The notes under the pieces are model-generated. The model was not told the origin of the DNA. It saw nothing but the letters and a program-made list of their open reading frames with translations, and ran no database searches. The position numbers and the translations under genes were made by a program. This document shows positions 22,334-31,954 of a stretch of DNA of 64,000 nt, piece after piece. The first letter of the stretch is position 1. Each line of letters begins with the position of its first letter. Source of the DNA: Rapana venosa (Eukaryota; Mollusca; Gastropoda; Neogastropoda; Muricidae); assembly GCA_028751875.1 (NCBI GenBank), contig CM054165.1:23678670-23742669 (forward strand), written 5' to 3'.

Positions 22334-22496
22334 TGTGTGTGTGTGCGTGCATACGTGCGCGCGCATGGTTTTTGAAATCTGTTGTTCATTATGTTTAAGG
22401 AGAGTTGCATGCCTGTAAATGATTGAGTGCAAGCGCTTCGATTTGTTTGTTTTTTTACAAGATTCAGCGCTATATAAATTCCATATATTATTAAAA
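22129..22496 (+). mobile_element. L2-like LINE, 3' end copy with GT array
   Basis: Matches 2630-2960 from 'gccttcacttgataccttca' through the stop region, GT array (22253-22326), 'gagtgcaagcgcttcgattt' and 'gcgctatataaattccatat'. It is severely 5'-truncated and its (ATT)n tail is very short. Confidence 0.92.
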
Positions 22497-22550
22497 AGGT
22501 TAGAATAAAAGTTCCATTTCAGACTAAGCTTTTTTGTCATTTCAATCTAG

Positions 22551-22969
22551 AAAAATACTGCTTTGGAAGGGCTTCTATGCAGAGAACCATTGCTAAAAGC
22601 ACCACCAAACAGGCCCAGTCAAAGAATTGTTATAAACATCACAACTGATTTGACACAGAGATCACCTGTGCAGCTTGTGACATGTCGTCTGCAGCACATG
22701 ACACTGGGACTACTGGCCTGTGACCCGGAAAGCCTGTGTTCAGGGACAGGTATATTAGAAGGCAGAAACATGCTGCAAACTGCCATGTGCAGGACGGCAA
22801 TGACGACTCAACCAACACACCTTATTTTCAATGTGATGGACACTTGGGTCAGTATGTGCCTTACAGCTTGGTGTGTAACTGGCGCCCAGATTGTGAGGAT
22901 CAGAGTGATGAGGTATTTTGTCAGTTTCCACCTTGTGCATCAGACACATTTGACTGTGGCCACAGACAG
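22551..22969 (+). CDS. receptor exon 4: LDLa modules, with a frameshift
   Basis: Acceptor ttcaatctag ends at 22550 and donor gttt starts at 22970, phase 0 out. The first frame reads to 'VTCRLQHMTLGLLACDPESL' near 22740. The second frame (a shift equal to one missing base, somewhere in 22740-22790) carries a clear LDL-receptor class A module: 'FQCDGHLGQYVPYSLVC' and 'NWRPDCEDQSDEVFC', with the calcium-binding Asp/Ser-Asp-Glu ending. A second module begins 'CASDTFDCGHRQ' and continues in exon 5. The entry phase does not fit exon 3. The modules are extracellular; by analogy with other LDLa GPCRs they may bind ligand or lipoprotein. Confidence 0.75.
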
Positions 22970-23055
22970 GTTTGAATTTACTTGGATTTGTTTGTTGTCT
23001 GTATCTGTGTGTGTTGGCCGTCTGCCTACCTCCTTTGTACATATCTTTGTTAAAG

Positions 23056-23058
<3 letters not shown>

Positions 23059-23124
<66 letters not shown>
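23059..23124. repeat. (CT)n microsatellite in intron 4
   Basis: About 65 bases of CT just downstream of the exon 4 donor. Confidence 0.97.
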
Positions 23125-23129
<5 letters not shown>

Positions 23130-24000
23130 ACGCAACCTTTCACGTATCAATGTTGCAGAGGAAGGAGTGGAAAACTAATGCACAAGGCCCTCTAAGATAG
23201 CTAAATCACTGCACCAAGAATAGATTTAGAAATTGTGTGGGAAAATTTAATCACCAAAGAAAAATGAATCAACCAACCATGCTGTTTATAGCCAAGCCAG
23301 TTATGAAAGTCATAATTACCAGGGTTGTCATATTGTAAATGTTAAAGCTCAGACAAAGTGTATAGCTATTTATAAACTACAGCCCTCAAACTCAAGCCCA
23401 GAGTTCCTTATTCCTTTTCTCCCCATTCTAGGTGATCAATAAGGCTATACCAGACCATGGCAGATCCAACCTCAGATGCTTTTAATGCTTAGACTGCCAT
23501 ACAAATTCAGCTATGGATGGAGGATTCTGCCAGGGAATATTTCATGAACGTGGATATACATGTATGAGAGACAAAAGTTAGCATCACATCATCTATCAGG
23601 AATGTAGAGTTGTTCACCAAGTTCAGAACATGTGACAGTCTAACACGTGAGGGCATTATTTTTCTCCAAGAAGATTAAAACATGAATACATGGACTTCCC
23701 AGGCAGAAAAAAAGTAAAATGTAACACAGATATCTGTAATAGCAGTACAATCAATAATACCAGCAGCATATAACAAACCAGGAGGGGTGGATAAAAACAG
23801 CCAAACTCCGACAGAATCCTCGTCTGTCCTTTCCTCTCCAGTTCATTCTAAACACTTCAACTTCCTTCTGTCTCCTCTCACCTAAGACAGATACTTTTGC
23901 TGCCATGATGATCAGCTCTTAGCTTGAATGACAGAATTACAAACAGAAGGTTTACTGTTCAGTCCGATAACAATGACTGTTAAATTATTGTTTAATCTTT
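23125..24000. other. intron 4, 5' part, unassigned
   Basis: A weak match to the 59-kb unit ('tgtttatagcc...agggttgtcat') lies at 23282-23330. Nothing else recognised. Confidence 0.5.
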
Positions 24001-24190
24001 TATTTAAAGCACTTGTGTACTTTTTACAGTCCCTGTGTTTTGCAGAATTTGTCATCTGTTCCCACCAGCAAACAATGGCTTACTCTTCCTAAAAGCAGAA
24101 CATGTTTTAACAAGTGCCAAGATGTTCTAATTATCTCAGCTTGCCACTTCAAGCGTCTGTTCTTGGAAAAGGCAAGAATTTGTTATAATG
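24000..24190 (-). mobile_element. tRNA-SINE family 2, headless copy
   Basis: Shares 'agtccctgtgtttt', 'aatttgtcatctgttcccac' and 'tactcttcctaaaagcagaa' with the 41.1- and 54.1-kb copies in the same orientation. Too diverged for exact ends. Confidence 0.65.
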
Positions 24191-24227
24191 CTTAAAGTGG
24201 AGACACTAGAAACTGTGGAAACTAACA

Positions 24228-24352
24228 CAAAATTGCCTTAATTAGTCACACCAGCTGGAAATGACCAAACAATTGCCTTGATTAGTCACACCAGCTGGAA
24301 ATGACCAAACAATTGCCTTGATTAGTCACACCAGCTGGAAATGACCAAACAA
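24228..24352. repeat. 42-bp tandem repeat, three units
   Basis: The unit contains aattgccttgattagtcaca and ends 'ctggaaatgaccaaac'; units start near 24228, 24270 and 24312. The last two are virtually identical, so the duplication is recent. A single related unit occurs at 20777-20810. Confidence 0.93.
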
Positions 24353-24479
24353 AGCAACATCTTTCCTATATTTGGAAAGGCATATCTAGGAAATAAAATC
24401 AAATTTACAATATTTGGAACACTAATTTGGCCCATTAACTCTTAAAGATGCAAATGAAAACCAAATCAAAAGTATAGAG

Positions 24480-24838
24480 ATGGGATTCTAAAGAAAAGTC
24501 TTAAGAATGAATGGAACCAAAAGACAAACAAACCAAAGCATTTTGAAAGGACTAAACAAATTGAAATTTTAAGCCTGATCAGAAAAAGGAAACTGAAATC
24601 TTTTGGCCCTGCTATGATACAGCACAGCTGCCATGCAATGAAGACTGTAGTCCAAGGAATATTGGAGGACAAGAGACAAAGGAGACCATCGACTTCCTAC
24701 AAGGTCAATACTGGCAGGAGGATAGAGTTGCCAAAAGAGAAAATCTACAGAACTGAAGACAAAAGGGAATGGAGGCAGGTGGTGGGGCATGCATCAGTAG
24801 CTATCATCAAGAATGATGTTGTCAACAGCTAAACAAGT
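24480..24838 (+). mobile_element. RTE-type LINE, C-terminal fragment
   Basis: Frame reads 'RKRKLKSFGPAMIQ' (family pattern RKLKWFGHV), 'GILEDKRQRRPSTSY' and 'EWRQVVGHASVAIIKND', the last about 100 residues of an RTE RT. It probably continues the same insertion as the 20.9-kb RT piece, since the flanking 'agtggagacactagaaact' words recur at both. Confidence 0.75.
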
Positions 24839-24907
24839 GCGTGGGGTAAGGACAATGTATAACACATGACTGCAAAAAACGTTTTTCTAGCAGACAAACA
24901 TGGAAAG

Positions 24908-24909
24908 CC

Positions 24910-24940
<31 letters not shown>

Positions 24941-25011
24941 TGTGTGTGGTGCGTGCGTGTGTGCGTGTGTGGTGTGTGTGTGTGTGTGTGTGTGTATGTA
25001 TGCGTGCGTGC

Positions 25012-25049
<38 letters not shown>

Positions 25050-25170
25050 GTGGTGCGTGGTGCGTGCGTGCGTGCGTGTGTGTGTGTGTGTGCTCTGAAA
25101 TTGTTTCATTGTACATCGGTCTTAGGCATGCAATGCGAAGAGATAGGTGGGGGGGGGGGGGGGGGGGGGG
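24908..25170. repeat. (GT)n array with GC-GT variants, then G22
   Basis: An imperfect GT/GTGC array at 24908-25092, then after 55 bases a run of 22 G at 25149-25170. The G run is a candidate G-quadruplex and a likely site of sequencing error. Confidence 0.95.
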
Positions 25171-25860
25171 CATCAAGATACAATATGATATACAGTAATC
25201 AATATTTGATACGTATTGATGTTTGTTCAGTATACGTACAATAGTTCTACGTTTCTGATTAAATTACAATTTTTAAAGTTTTCCTTTCTATTGTAATCAT
25301 CATAGTGGAGACTTGAGTACATAAGAATCGAGAACAAAGCAATTTCAGGATTTATTGTTCTATTTAATTTAGAATGGTTTTTGTGGAGTCGTTTTTGCTT
25401 TCGTTCTTTGATAATAGACTTTTATCTTGACAGTTAGGTAGTTATGCCTTTCATTTGTTTCTATATTACAAAATAACATTATTTGCAAATTGATTACGCC
25501 TTTCCTCATAATTATCTTGTTTTGTTATAGAAAGCAAAACCGTTTAAATTATGCTATAAACTGCCCCCTGTATATTGCACAGGCATTTTCTTACAACGAT
25601 GCACCAAGCTTTTGATACCAATAAAGCAAGATGGAATACAGAAGAGTACTTTGAAATTATAGCAAACCAAGCAACAACTATTAGGCTTGCGATAATTTAG
25701 TTTTATTTCATTTGTATTGAATTAATTACCACGGCAGAGATACCGATTTGAAAACCTGTGCTGCACAGTCATATTAACCATGCAGTTATTAATCTGAGAT
25801 GCTAGCTGGTTTAGATGATCCAAACTAAAGTCGATACCTTTATTCAAAAGGTAGACATAT
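25171..25860. other. intron 4, AT-rich, unassigned
   Basis: No recognisable gene or repeat. Confidence 0.5.
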
Positions 25861-25864
25861 TTAC

Positions 25865-27560
25865 ATAGAAGCTTATTGTCTTAAAATATTTTTCCATCTG
25901 CCAATTGCATGAAACACAAACTTCGATAAATCATATATGTGGATAGGGTTTGTGGCTCTTAGCAAAACGTGCAGAGGACGTCCTTTCGATTCCTGGAGGA
26001 ATTTAAACCTTAAATCATTATATAGGACAGATTTTAAAAAGTGTTGTTCTTTTGATATGAGTTTTACAGAGTGGACAAGTTTTATCATGGTAAAATTCAT
26101 GAAGCGATGTACATTGTTATTTAGTGGGAGAACGTTCAATCTAATGTGCAAAATGGCAACGCATAAGCAGTATAAATCCATATTTTGATTGTACTGATCT
26201 TTTTCAAAAACAGTCTCAAATAATATGTAAGGTTCATATCTATCACGTTCTCCGAGACTGCTCGTCCATCCTTGAATGAACATATTTACAATCCTCTGTT
26301 TAAATGTATGCAGGAACGTGTTTACATTCCCAACACCCAGCTGTAACCAAACAATATTCAAACCAGCCCTACATATCCTTTCTCTTAGTTTTTGATACCC
26401 AACACTGCTTCCCAGCATTGTTTAATTGCAGTAGCATTTGATAGGCCTTATAAGGTAACCATTCCGTATTCATGTCTAATAATTTAAAAGAATATCCTAG
26501 GCAAGGAAACGTGTGACTTGAAATAGAGTGGATACCTACCAAAGTCTCCTTATGAAATCATGTGCACATTTTCTACATGTTCTTACCTGTTTATTCCCCA
26601 CGTTTCTTCAACATACAGCAATATTTAATGTATTTTTGTATCAAAATTTTAAAAAATAAGGGGTTTCTGCCATTTCTTTATACCTTTGAAACATGCTATT
26701 AAATCAAACTATTGCCTTTTTGCCATTTGTTGCTAAAAGTAGTGTACAATTTTTAGCACTAACAATCATTGTAAATTTAAGTCCTAAATAAGAATAACTG
26801 TTTACTACTTCCAATCTCTTACTATCGTAGAACCATTTCTCATGTTTGCCCAATTTTTTTAAATTTTAATCAATGTTTACAGTAAGCCTTATATTATCGC
26901 AACATGTTCGTAAAATATTTATGCCATACCATCTGCAAATAGTAAGAGAAAGAATTTCATAACAGCTCGGAATAACTACACCCTATGTTTTCCATTTTTA
27001 TTCAGTAGGTCAACTTTCTGGCTTATGAATAGTGAAAATAGTGTTGGGCTGAGAAAACAACCTTGCCGTACTCCAGTACGATAGACAAATATTTTTTTTA
27101 TATCAAAATTTGCATGTACACTTGATTTTGATGACTTGTGTATATCTTGAAGCAAAGCAAAGATTTTACCTGTCATTCATTGATTTTGAATACATTGCAA
27201 AAGATTATCATCCTGATCAGAGTCAAAGGCTTACTGAAATCAGCAAAAGCAATATCAAGTATTCTAACCCCCACCCCCTTTTAATTTAAAAAAAACCTCA
27301 TGTCGTTCTGAATAACAGCATATAATACAAATATCCTAATGTAAATATCAGCTCCAGAGTATTTTCTCCAAAATTCTGCTTGGAATTCTGATATTAAATT
27401 GTGACTTTCTTATGATTGTATAGTCGTGTATTCAATATTGAAGTGTAACATTTCAATATAGTGCTTAAGAGAGATATTCCTCTGTAGCTACATACATCAT
27501 TTAAATTTCCTTTTTATGTACTGGTATGATTATGGCCTTAGACTATACCTGTTGGTAAAT
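25865..27560 (-). mobile_element. degenerate LINE (Tx1/L1-like style), RT palm to C-terminus
   Basis: Minus-strand frames in order: 'TGVRQGCFLSPTLFSLFI' (near 27085-27030), a decayed catalytic 'LLFADGMA' (near 26950), 'GDFGRYPLY' (near 26530) and a 180-codon C-terminal frame at 25873-26418 starting 'MLGSSVGYQKLRE'. Numerous stops. The clade is inferred only from the general style of the C-terminal region. Confidence 0.65.
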
Positions 27561-27934
27561 TCCTCTTTCAAAAACACTGAATAATGTGTGAGAAATATGG
27601 TAATATTACTAATTTTTAACACTTCAGCTACTCACTTCATGTTCTTCTAGCATTTCATCTTTAAGTCTATTTACTGCCTGAATAACTTCTGCTTCGAATG
27701 TTTTTATATATAAAACATGATCTGTTTCCTCTAGAATTCGGTGTTACTTCTGAAGTTCCTTTCAAGTTCTTCACTGCTACCCTTGAAAGCAGTTATAGAA
27801 ATGTTTATACCCCTCATCTCTGGTACTACTATTTACTACCGTTTTCCTATTTACACAACTCAGTTTTCTGAGCTTGTTCCAAAATGTGACCCATTGTTAG
27901 CTTCTTTTGCTGGTGCTTCAGTTTTCTAAAAGTG

Positions 27935-27935
27935 C

Positions 27936-27974
<39 letters not shown>
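27935..27974. repeat. (GT)n microsatellite
   Basis: About 36 bases of GT. Sequence from 27561 to 28150 around it is otherwise unassigned. Confidence 0.95.
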
Positions 27975-27976
<2 letters not shown>

Positions 27977-28149
27977 GTCTTCAATTTAACATCTGTTCAC
28001 TCTAAGTGATATTAGACGAGGGAAATAGAAAGTGTAATGGAAGTTAAAGAAGGGAGAGGAAGGAGTGAAAGGAGAGAATGTTAAGAAATAGCATCAGTGT
28101 TGGTATTTTTGTGGAAAAAGTAAGGATAATACTTTTAAACAGGAGCAAA

Positions 28150-30660
28150 ATGTAAACTCAACAATGTGGAAACAAGAAATAACAATAATGTAACTACAAT
28201 AAATATTCAAGTGGACTATGCAATAAACATCTGGCAATGGCAAAGGCTAGCTTTGAATTTTCAAATACATTTGGCAGAGACTGTTCAGAAAATGTAGGTA
28301 AAAAAGGTTTTACAATAGGGCACTCAAATATGATGTGAGTATTAGAAATATGGTCCCCACATAGACATCTGGCATGTTTACAAAATTTTGTAAGGAATGC
28401 ATTTAACTTCATTCTAAAATATAGTGAATTAACCCTTCTAAAGGATACAAAACGCGAATTTGTTTGAGAAGGAGCCATATAACAAGAAATATATAAAACG
28501 CGAATTTGTTTGAGAAGGAGCCATATAACAAGAAATATGGGTAGTGGTCAGACAACTTTTTAAATATCGTTCCTTGAATTAATCAGATTCTTTAAACTTA
28601 CCCCATGAAGTTTGTTCTAATATTCGGTATCCCTCCTGTAGAGATAAGGGTACATCCAGTTCTATCGAATTCCATATCATGTCTTGCCCCCTTTTTTGCA
28701 GCTCTGTCAGCCCACTCATTTGAAAAAATTCCAACGTGAGAAGGCATCCAACAAAAAGAAACAGGAATACCTTTTAAACTTAGGAGGTGTATGACATATT
28801 TAATTTCAAAAATAATTCTGGAGACCTTGAAGTTTGGGGATTTTATACCATACAATACTGACTTGGAGTCAACACAAAGCAAGATATGAAAGAAGGAACT
28901 TGGAAAATCAACAATATAGTTAAGAGCCATAAGAACTGCAATAAGTTCAGCTGTAAATATTGAACGATGTTTACCAAGATAGTACGATTTCTCAATTTTA
29001 AGTGCTGGTATGACAAATGCAGAGCCTGTGTCATGATTTTCTAAAACAGATCCATCTGTATAAACTTTTAAACAGTCAGCATACTTATTTTCAATATGCG
29101 ACTGAACATCTGCAACCGTGATGTTTTGATTTTCATTCTTTTTTTCATTAATATAGTCTATATCAAAACAGGCTTTATCCATCTCCCATGGAGGACATGG
29201 TAATGCTTCTTTTTGTGTTTCTAAGTCATATTGATTAAGTTTAGATTTTTGAAAGAGATCTGATACATAAGTGCCAATGGGCATTAAACACGAAATTTGT
29301 TTAGCCCTTTTTGGAAAATTGTTTCTGCTTGAACTTTTAATTCACTACAGATAAAATTTTCGTCATTCGTGCTCTGTAAAACATATTTGGCGCATGAAAG
29401 TTGTCGGTAATCAGCTAGGGGAAGTTCCCAATTTCCTTGTAAGTTTCTATGGTGAATGCATGGAATGGTACCCCAAGTGCAAGTTTGTATGCCTTACAAT
29501 CTATACTTTGGAGTTTTTTAAGTAAATAATTAGGAGCACTGAAAAAGACTTCTTGTCCATAAGACAGTTTGGAACATACAAGTGACTTAGACAAGCATTT
29601 AAGAGTGAAGATATCTTGTCCACAGGACTGTCTGCTATCCATTTTAAGAAAATTGATGCATTTCCTTGCTTTTGTTAAAATGTATCCAATATGAGCATTC
29701 CAAGTTAATTTTGATGTAAGTTGAATGCCTAAAAATTTTACCATATTTTTATATTGAATTGGCTCCCCTCCAATTGTAAACTGTGGCAGTGTATCTGGAT
29801 CACTACCATTATTAAAAAGCATAATATGCGTTTTTTCTGTAGATAATGTCAGGCCATTTTCAAAAATTATATTTATGTAAATTATCTAGCTCTTTTTGAT
29901 ATACTTTTCTGGTATAGTTTATCATCCTCTTTGTTGTAGCATGCTTCATAGTGACATTCATCCATATACATATATCATCAGCATATTGTACCAGGACAGG
30001 GTCTTTAGACAGTTTTGTGGGTAAATCATACAGCAATATATTAAACAGAAAAGGGGCTATAACTGAACCCTGTGGTAAACCCATATGCAATGACCTAAAG
30101 TTTGAATATGCATTCCCTACTCTCACTAGCATACTTCTGTTACATAAAAAGCTTTTAATATAATAGAAAAAATGCCCAGAAAAGCCAATAGTCTTCAGTT
30201 TATGCAGCAATTTAGCATGCCAAACTTGGTCGTAGGCTTTCTTTACATCAAAAAATGTTGCTAGTAGATTTTTTCTTCTCGCAAATTGTTTGACCTGTGT
30301 TGTTAGTTTAACTAAGTTATCGATTGCTGATCTACCTTTTTGAAAGCCTGCTTGATTGACAGGAACTACCTTATTTTTCTGACAGTAATACACAAGCCTC
30401 TTTAGAATAATTTTCTCCATAAGCTTACCAATGTTGGAAGTAAGTGCTATGGGCCTATAACTAGTTTTATCAGTTTTAGGCTTTCCTTGCTTATGAATGG
30501 GAACAATAATAGACTGCTTCCAGTTCATTGGCATTGCACCTTCAGTCCAACACTTTTGGAAAAGTTTATGCATCAGAAGAATGAAGTTTTCTGGTAACTG
30601 TTTAATCATATCATTGGATATGGCATCTAATCCAACAGAAGTTTTCTTATTTGGAAGGGA
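28150..30660 (-). mobile_element. I-like LINE: RT, RNase H and C-terminal knuckle
   Basis: Minus strand, from 30660 down. RT has 'IIVPIHKQGKPKTDKTSYRP', 'AGFQKGRSAIDNLVKL', 'FFDVKKAYDQVWH', 'GLPQGSVIAPFLFNIL' and the catalytic 'VQYADDICIW' (near 29975). After a frameshift near 29840 the thumb region is at 29415-29822. RNase H (28598-29090) shows 'VYTDGSVL', 'FTAELIAVLMAL', 'CVDSKSVLYG' and 'PSHVGIFSNEWADRAAK', so its catalytic acidic residues appear present. The C-terminal segment (28194-28478) carries 'CLCGDHISNTHIIFECP'. RT plus RNase H order is that of the I superclade. The 5' part of the same element is inverted at 30661-31664. Confidence 0.9.
28449..28538. repeat. 46-bp tandem duplication
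   Basis: aaaacgcgaatttgtttgag and the following 24 bases occur at 28449 and again at 28495, virtually identical. It lies between the RNase H and knuckle segments of the I-like LINE and breaks its frame. Confidence 0.95.
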
Positions 30661-31664
30661 AAATAATACACCCTTTTGGGATAAAGGAAGTATATCCATC
30701 TCCTGTAATCGTTTTTTAGAAAATATAACAGACTCTTGTCTATGCCTACTAAATGATGGAAGTGTCACCAGAATACCTGACATCTCTAATCACAAAGCAT
30801 CGGCATTAGATCTGTCTTTAATATCTTCTGCTCTTGCGCCTGAATGTACGTGGGCAACTTATGAAGACACATTGGGAAGTGATCATTTACCTATTGTTAT
30901 TACTTTTAATGAAATTCCAGTCCCCTGTAACAGTGAAAAAGATAAACTCCCAAAGTTTAACTATAAAGAAGCTAATTGGAAACAATTTAAAAGTATTCTT
31001 GCAGCCTACAATACAAACAGCTTGGATTCTGAAAATATAGATGAATTATGTTCTACCTTTACTAATGCCATCATTCAAGTTGCTTACTTATCGATCCCAA
31101 CCATTAAATCATTAAAATCAAGGACATGTTTGGGAAATGTTTGGTGGACACCTGCTTGCGAGGAAGCAGTGACCAACAAACGTTTAATGTATAAAACATA
31201 TTTAAAAAATAGGACGCCAGAAAACCATGAAAAACAGAAGCAGGCAAAAAACTATAGCAACATGATCATAGCTCAGGCAAAACGACAATTTTGGTCTTCG
31301 TTTTGTTTGAGCGACGTATCAAATCATAAAGATCTTAACAAAGTGTGGCAAAAATTTCACGAAATGAGAAAAGGTGTGATTTTACCAACTTGTCCAGTTA
31401 AACTTAAAAACAATGAATTCCCAACCAATGCAGAAAAGGCTGAGGCCTTTGCATATATGTTCTCAGAGTCTATGCGTATTGAAGGCCTCACACTTAAAAG
31501 CAATAAATACAGACAAGCTGAGGAGAAGAAAGAAAAATATAATAATAACAACAATAATAATAATAATAATAATAATATATGGAATTTATATAAAGAAAAA
31601 TATAAAGACCCATGTTCTAATAATACTGAATACATCAATGCTCCAATAACAATCAATGAAGTAA
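30661..31664 (+). mobile_element. inverted 5' segment of the I-like LINE (endonuclease C-terminus and linker)
   Basis: The plus strand encodes the part that should precede the RT: 'NNTPFWDKGS', 'CLCLLNDGSVTRIPD', 'SALDLSLISS' and 'TLGSDHLPIVITF' (the Ser-Asp-His of the APE-type endonuclease, near 30880), then a linker to 'ITINEVKV' at 31660. The opposing orientations meet at about 30660-30672, where 'aataatacaccc' can be read in either frame. The linker end joins naturally to the RT start ('VLFSLPNKKTSVG'), so nothing is lost between the halves. This is the structure expected from twin priming. Confidence 0.88.
31529..31604 (-). mobile_element. 50-bp SINE/L2 tail micro-insertion with 13-bp target-site repeats
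   Basis: aaagaaaaatata occurs at 31529-31541 and 31592-31604. Between them are 50 bases: on the minus strand 'atataaattccatatatt' followed by an (ATT/GTT)n tail. This is the last 18 or so bases of the shared SINE-1/L2 3' end plus its tail. It lies in the linker of the inverted I-like segment and its removal restores '...EKYKDPCSNN'. Confidence 0.88.
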
Positions 31665-31742
31665 AAGTGTGTGTGTGTGGGGGGGGGGGGGGAGGGTTAT
31701 TGTTATTTTTTTCGTTTTCAACAGATCATGTCGTGATGCGCT

Positions 31743-31791
<49 letters not shown>

Positions 31792-31954
31792 CCCATATTT
31801 ACATTCAGGTGTTGCTGTTGGGTTGTTTGATTTTTTCATGGTTTTGACTTGCCTAAAAATATAGGCACTGTTAACTATGTCTGTCTTTCATGTCACGACA
31901 TTGTTTATAAAGGATTGTGTGCTTCTTCATTGTTCATTTCTTAATTGTTCTTAG
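31665..31954. repeat. intron 4, 3' end: GT/G-run and CG/GT microsatellites
   Basis: (GT)n then a run of G at 31679-31691, and (GC)n(GT)n at 31744-31791. The intron ends 'ttaattgttcttag'. Confidence 0.85.

Noticed and set aside
22551..22596. Exon 4 read in phase with exon 3 (…LLWKGFYAENHC) as the lectin C-terminus
   Set aside because: It has some lectin-like flavour, but meets a TAA after about 15 codons and the other frame gives a better LDLa continuation.
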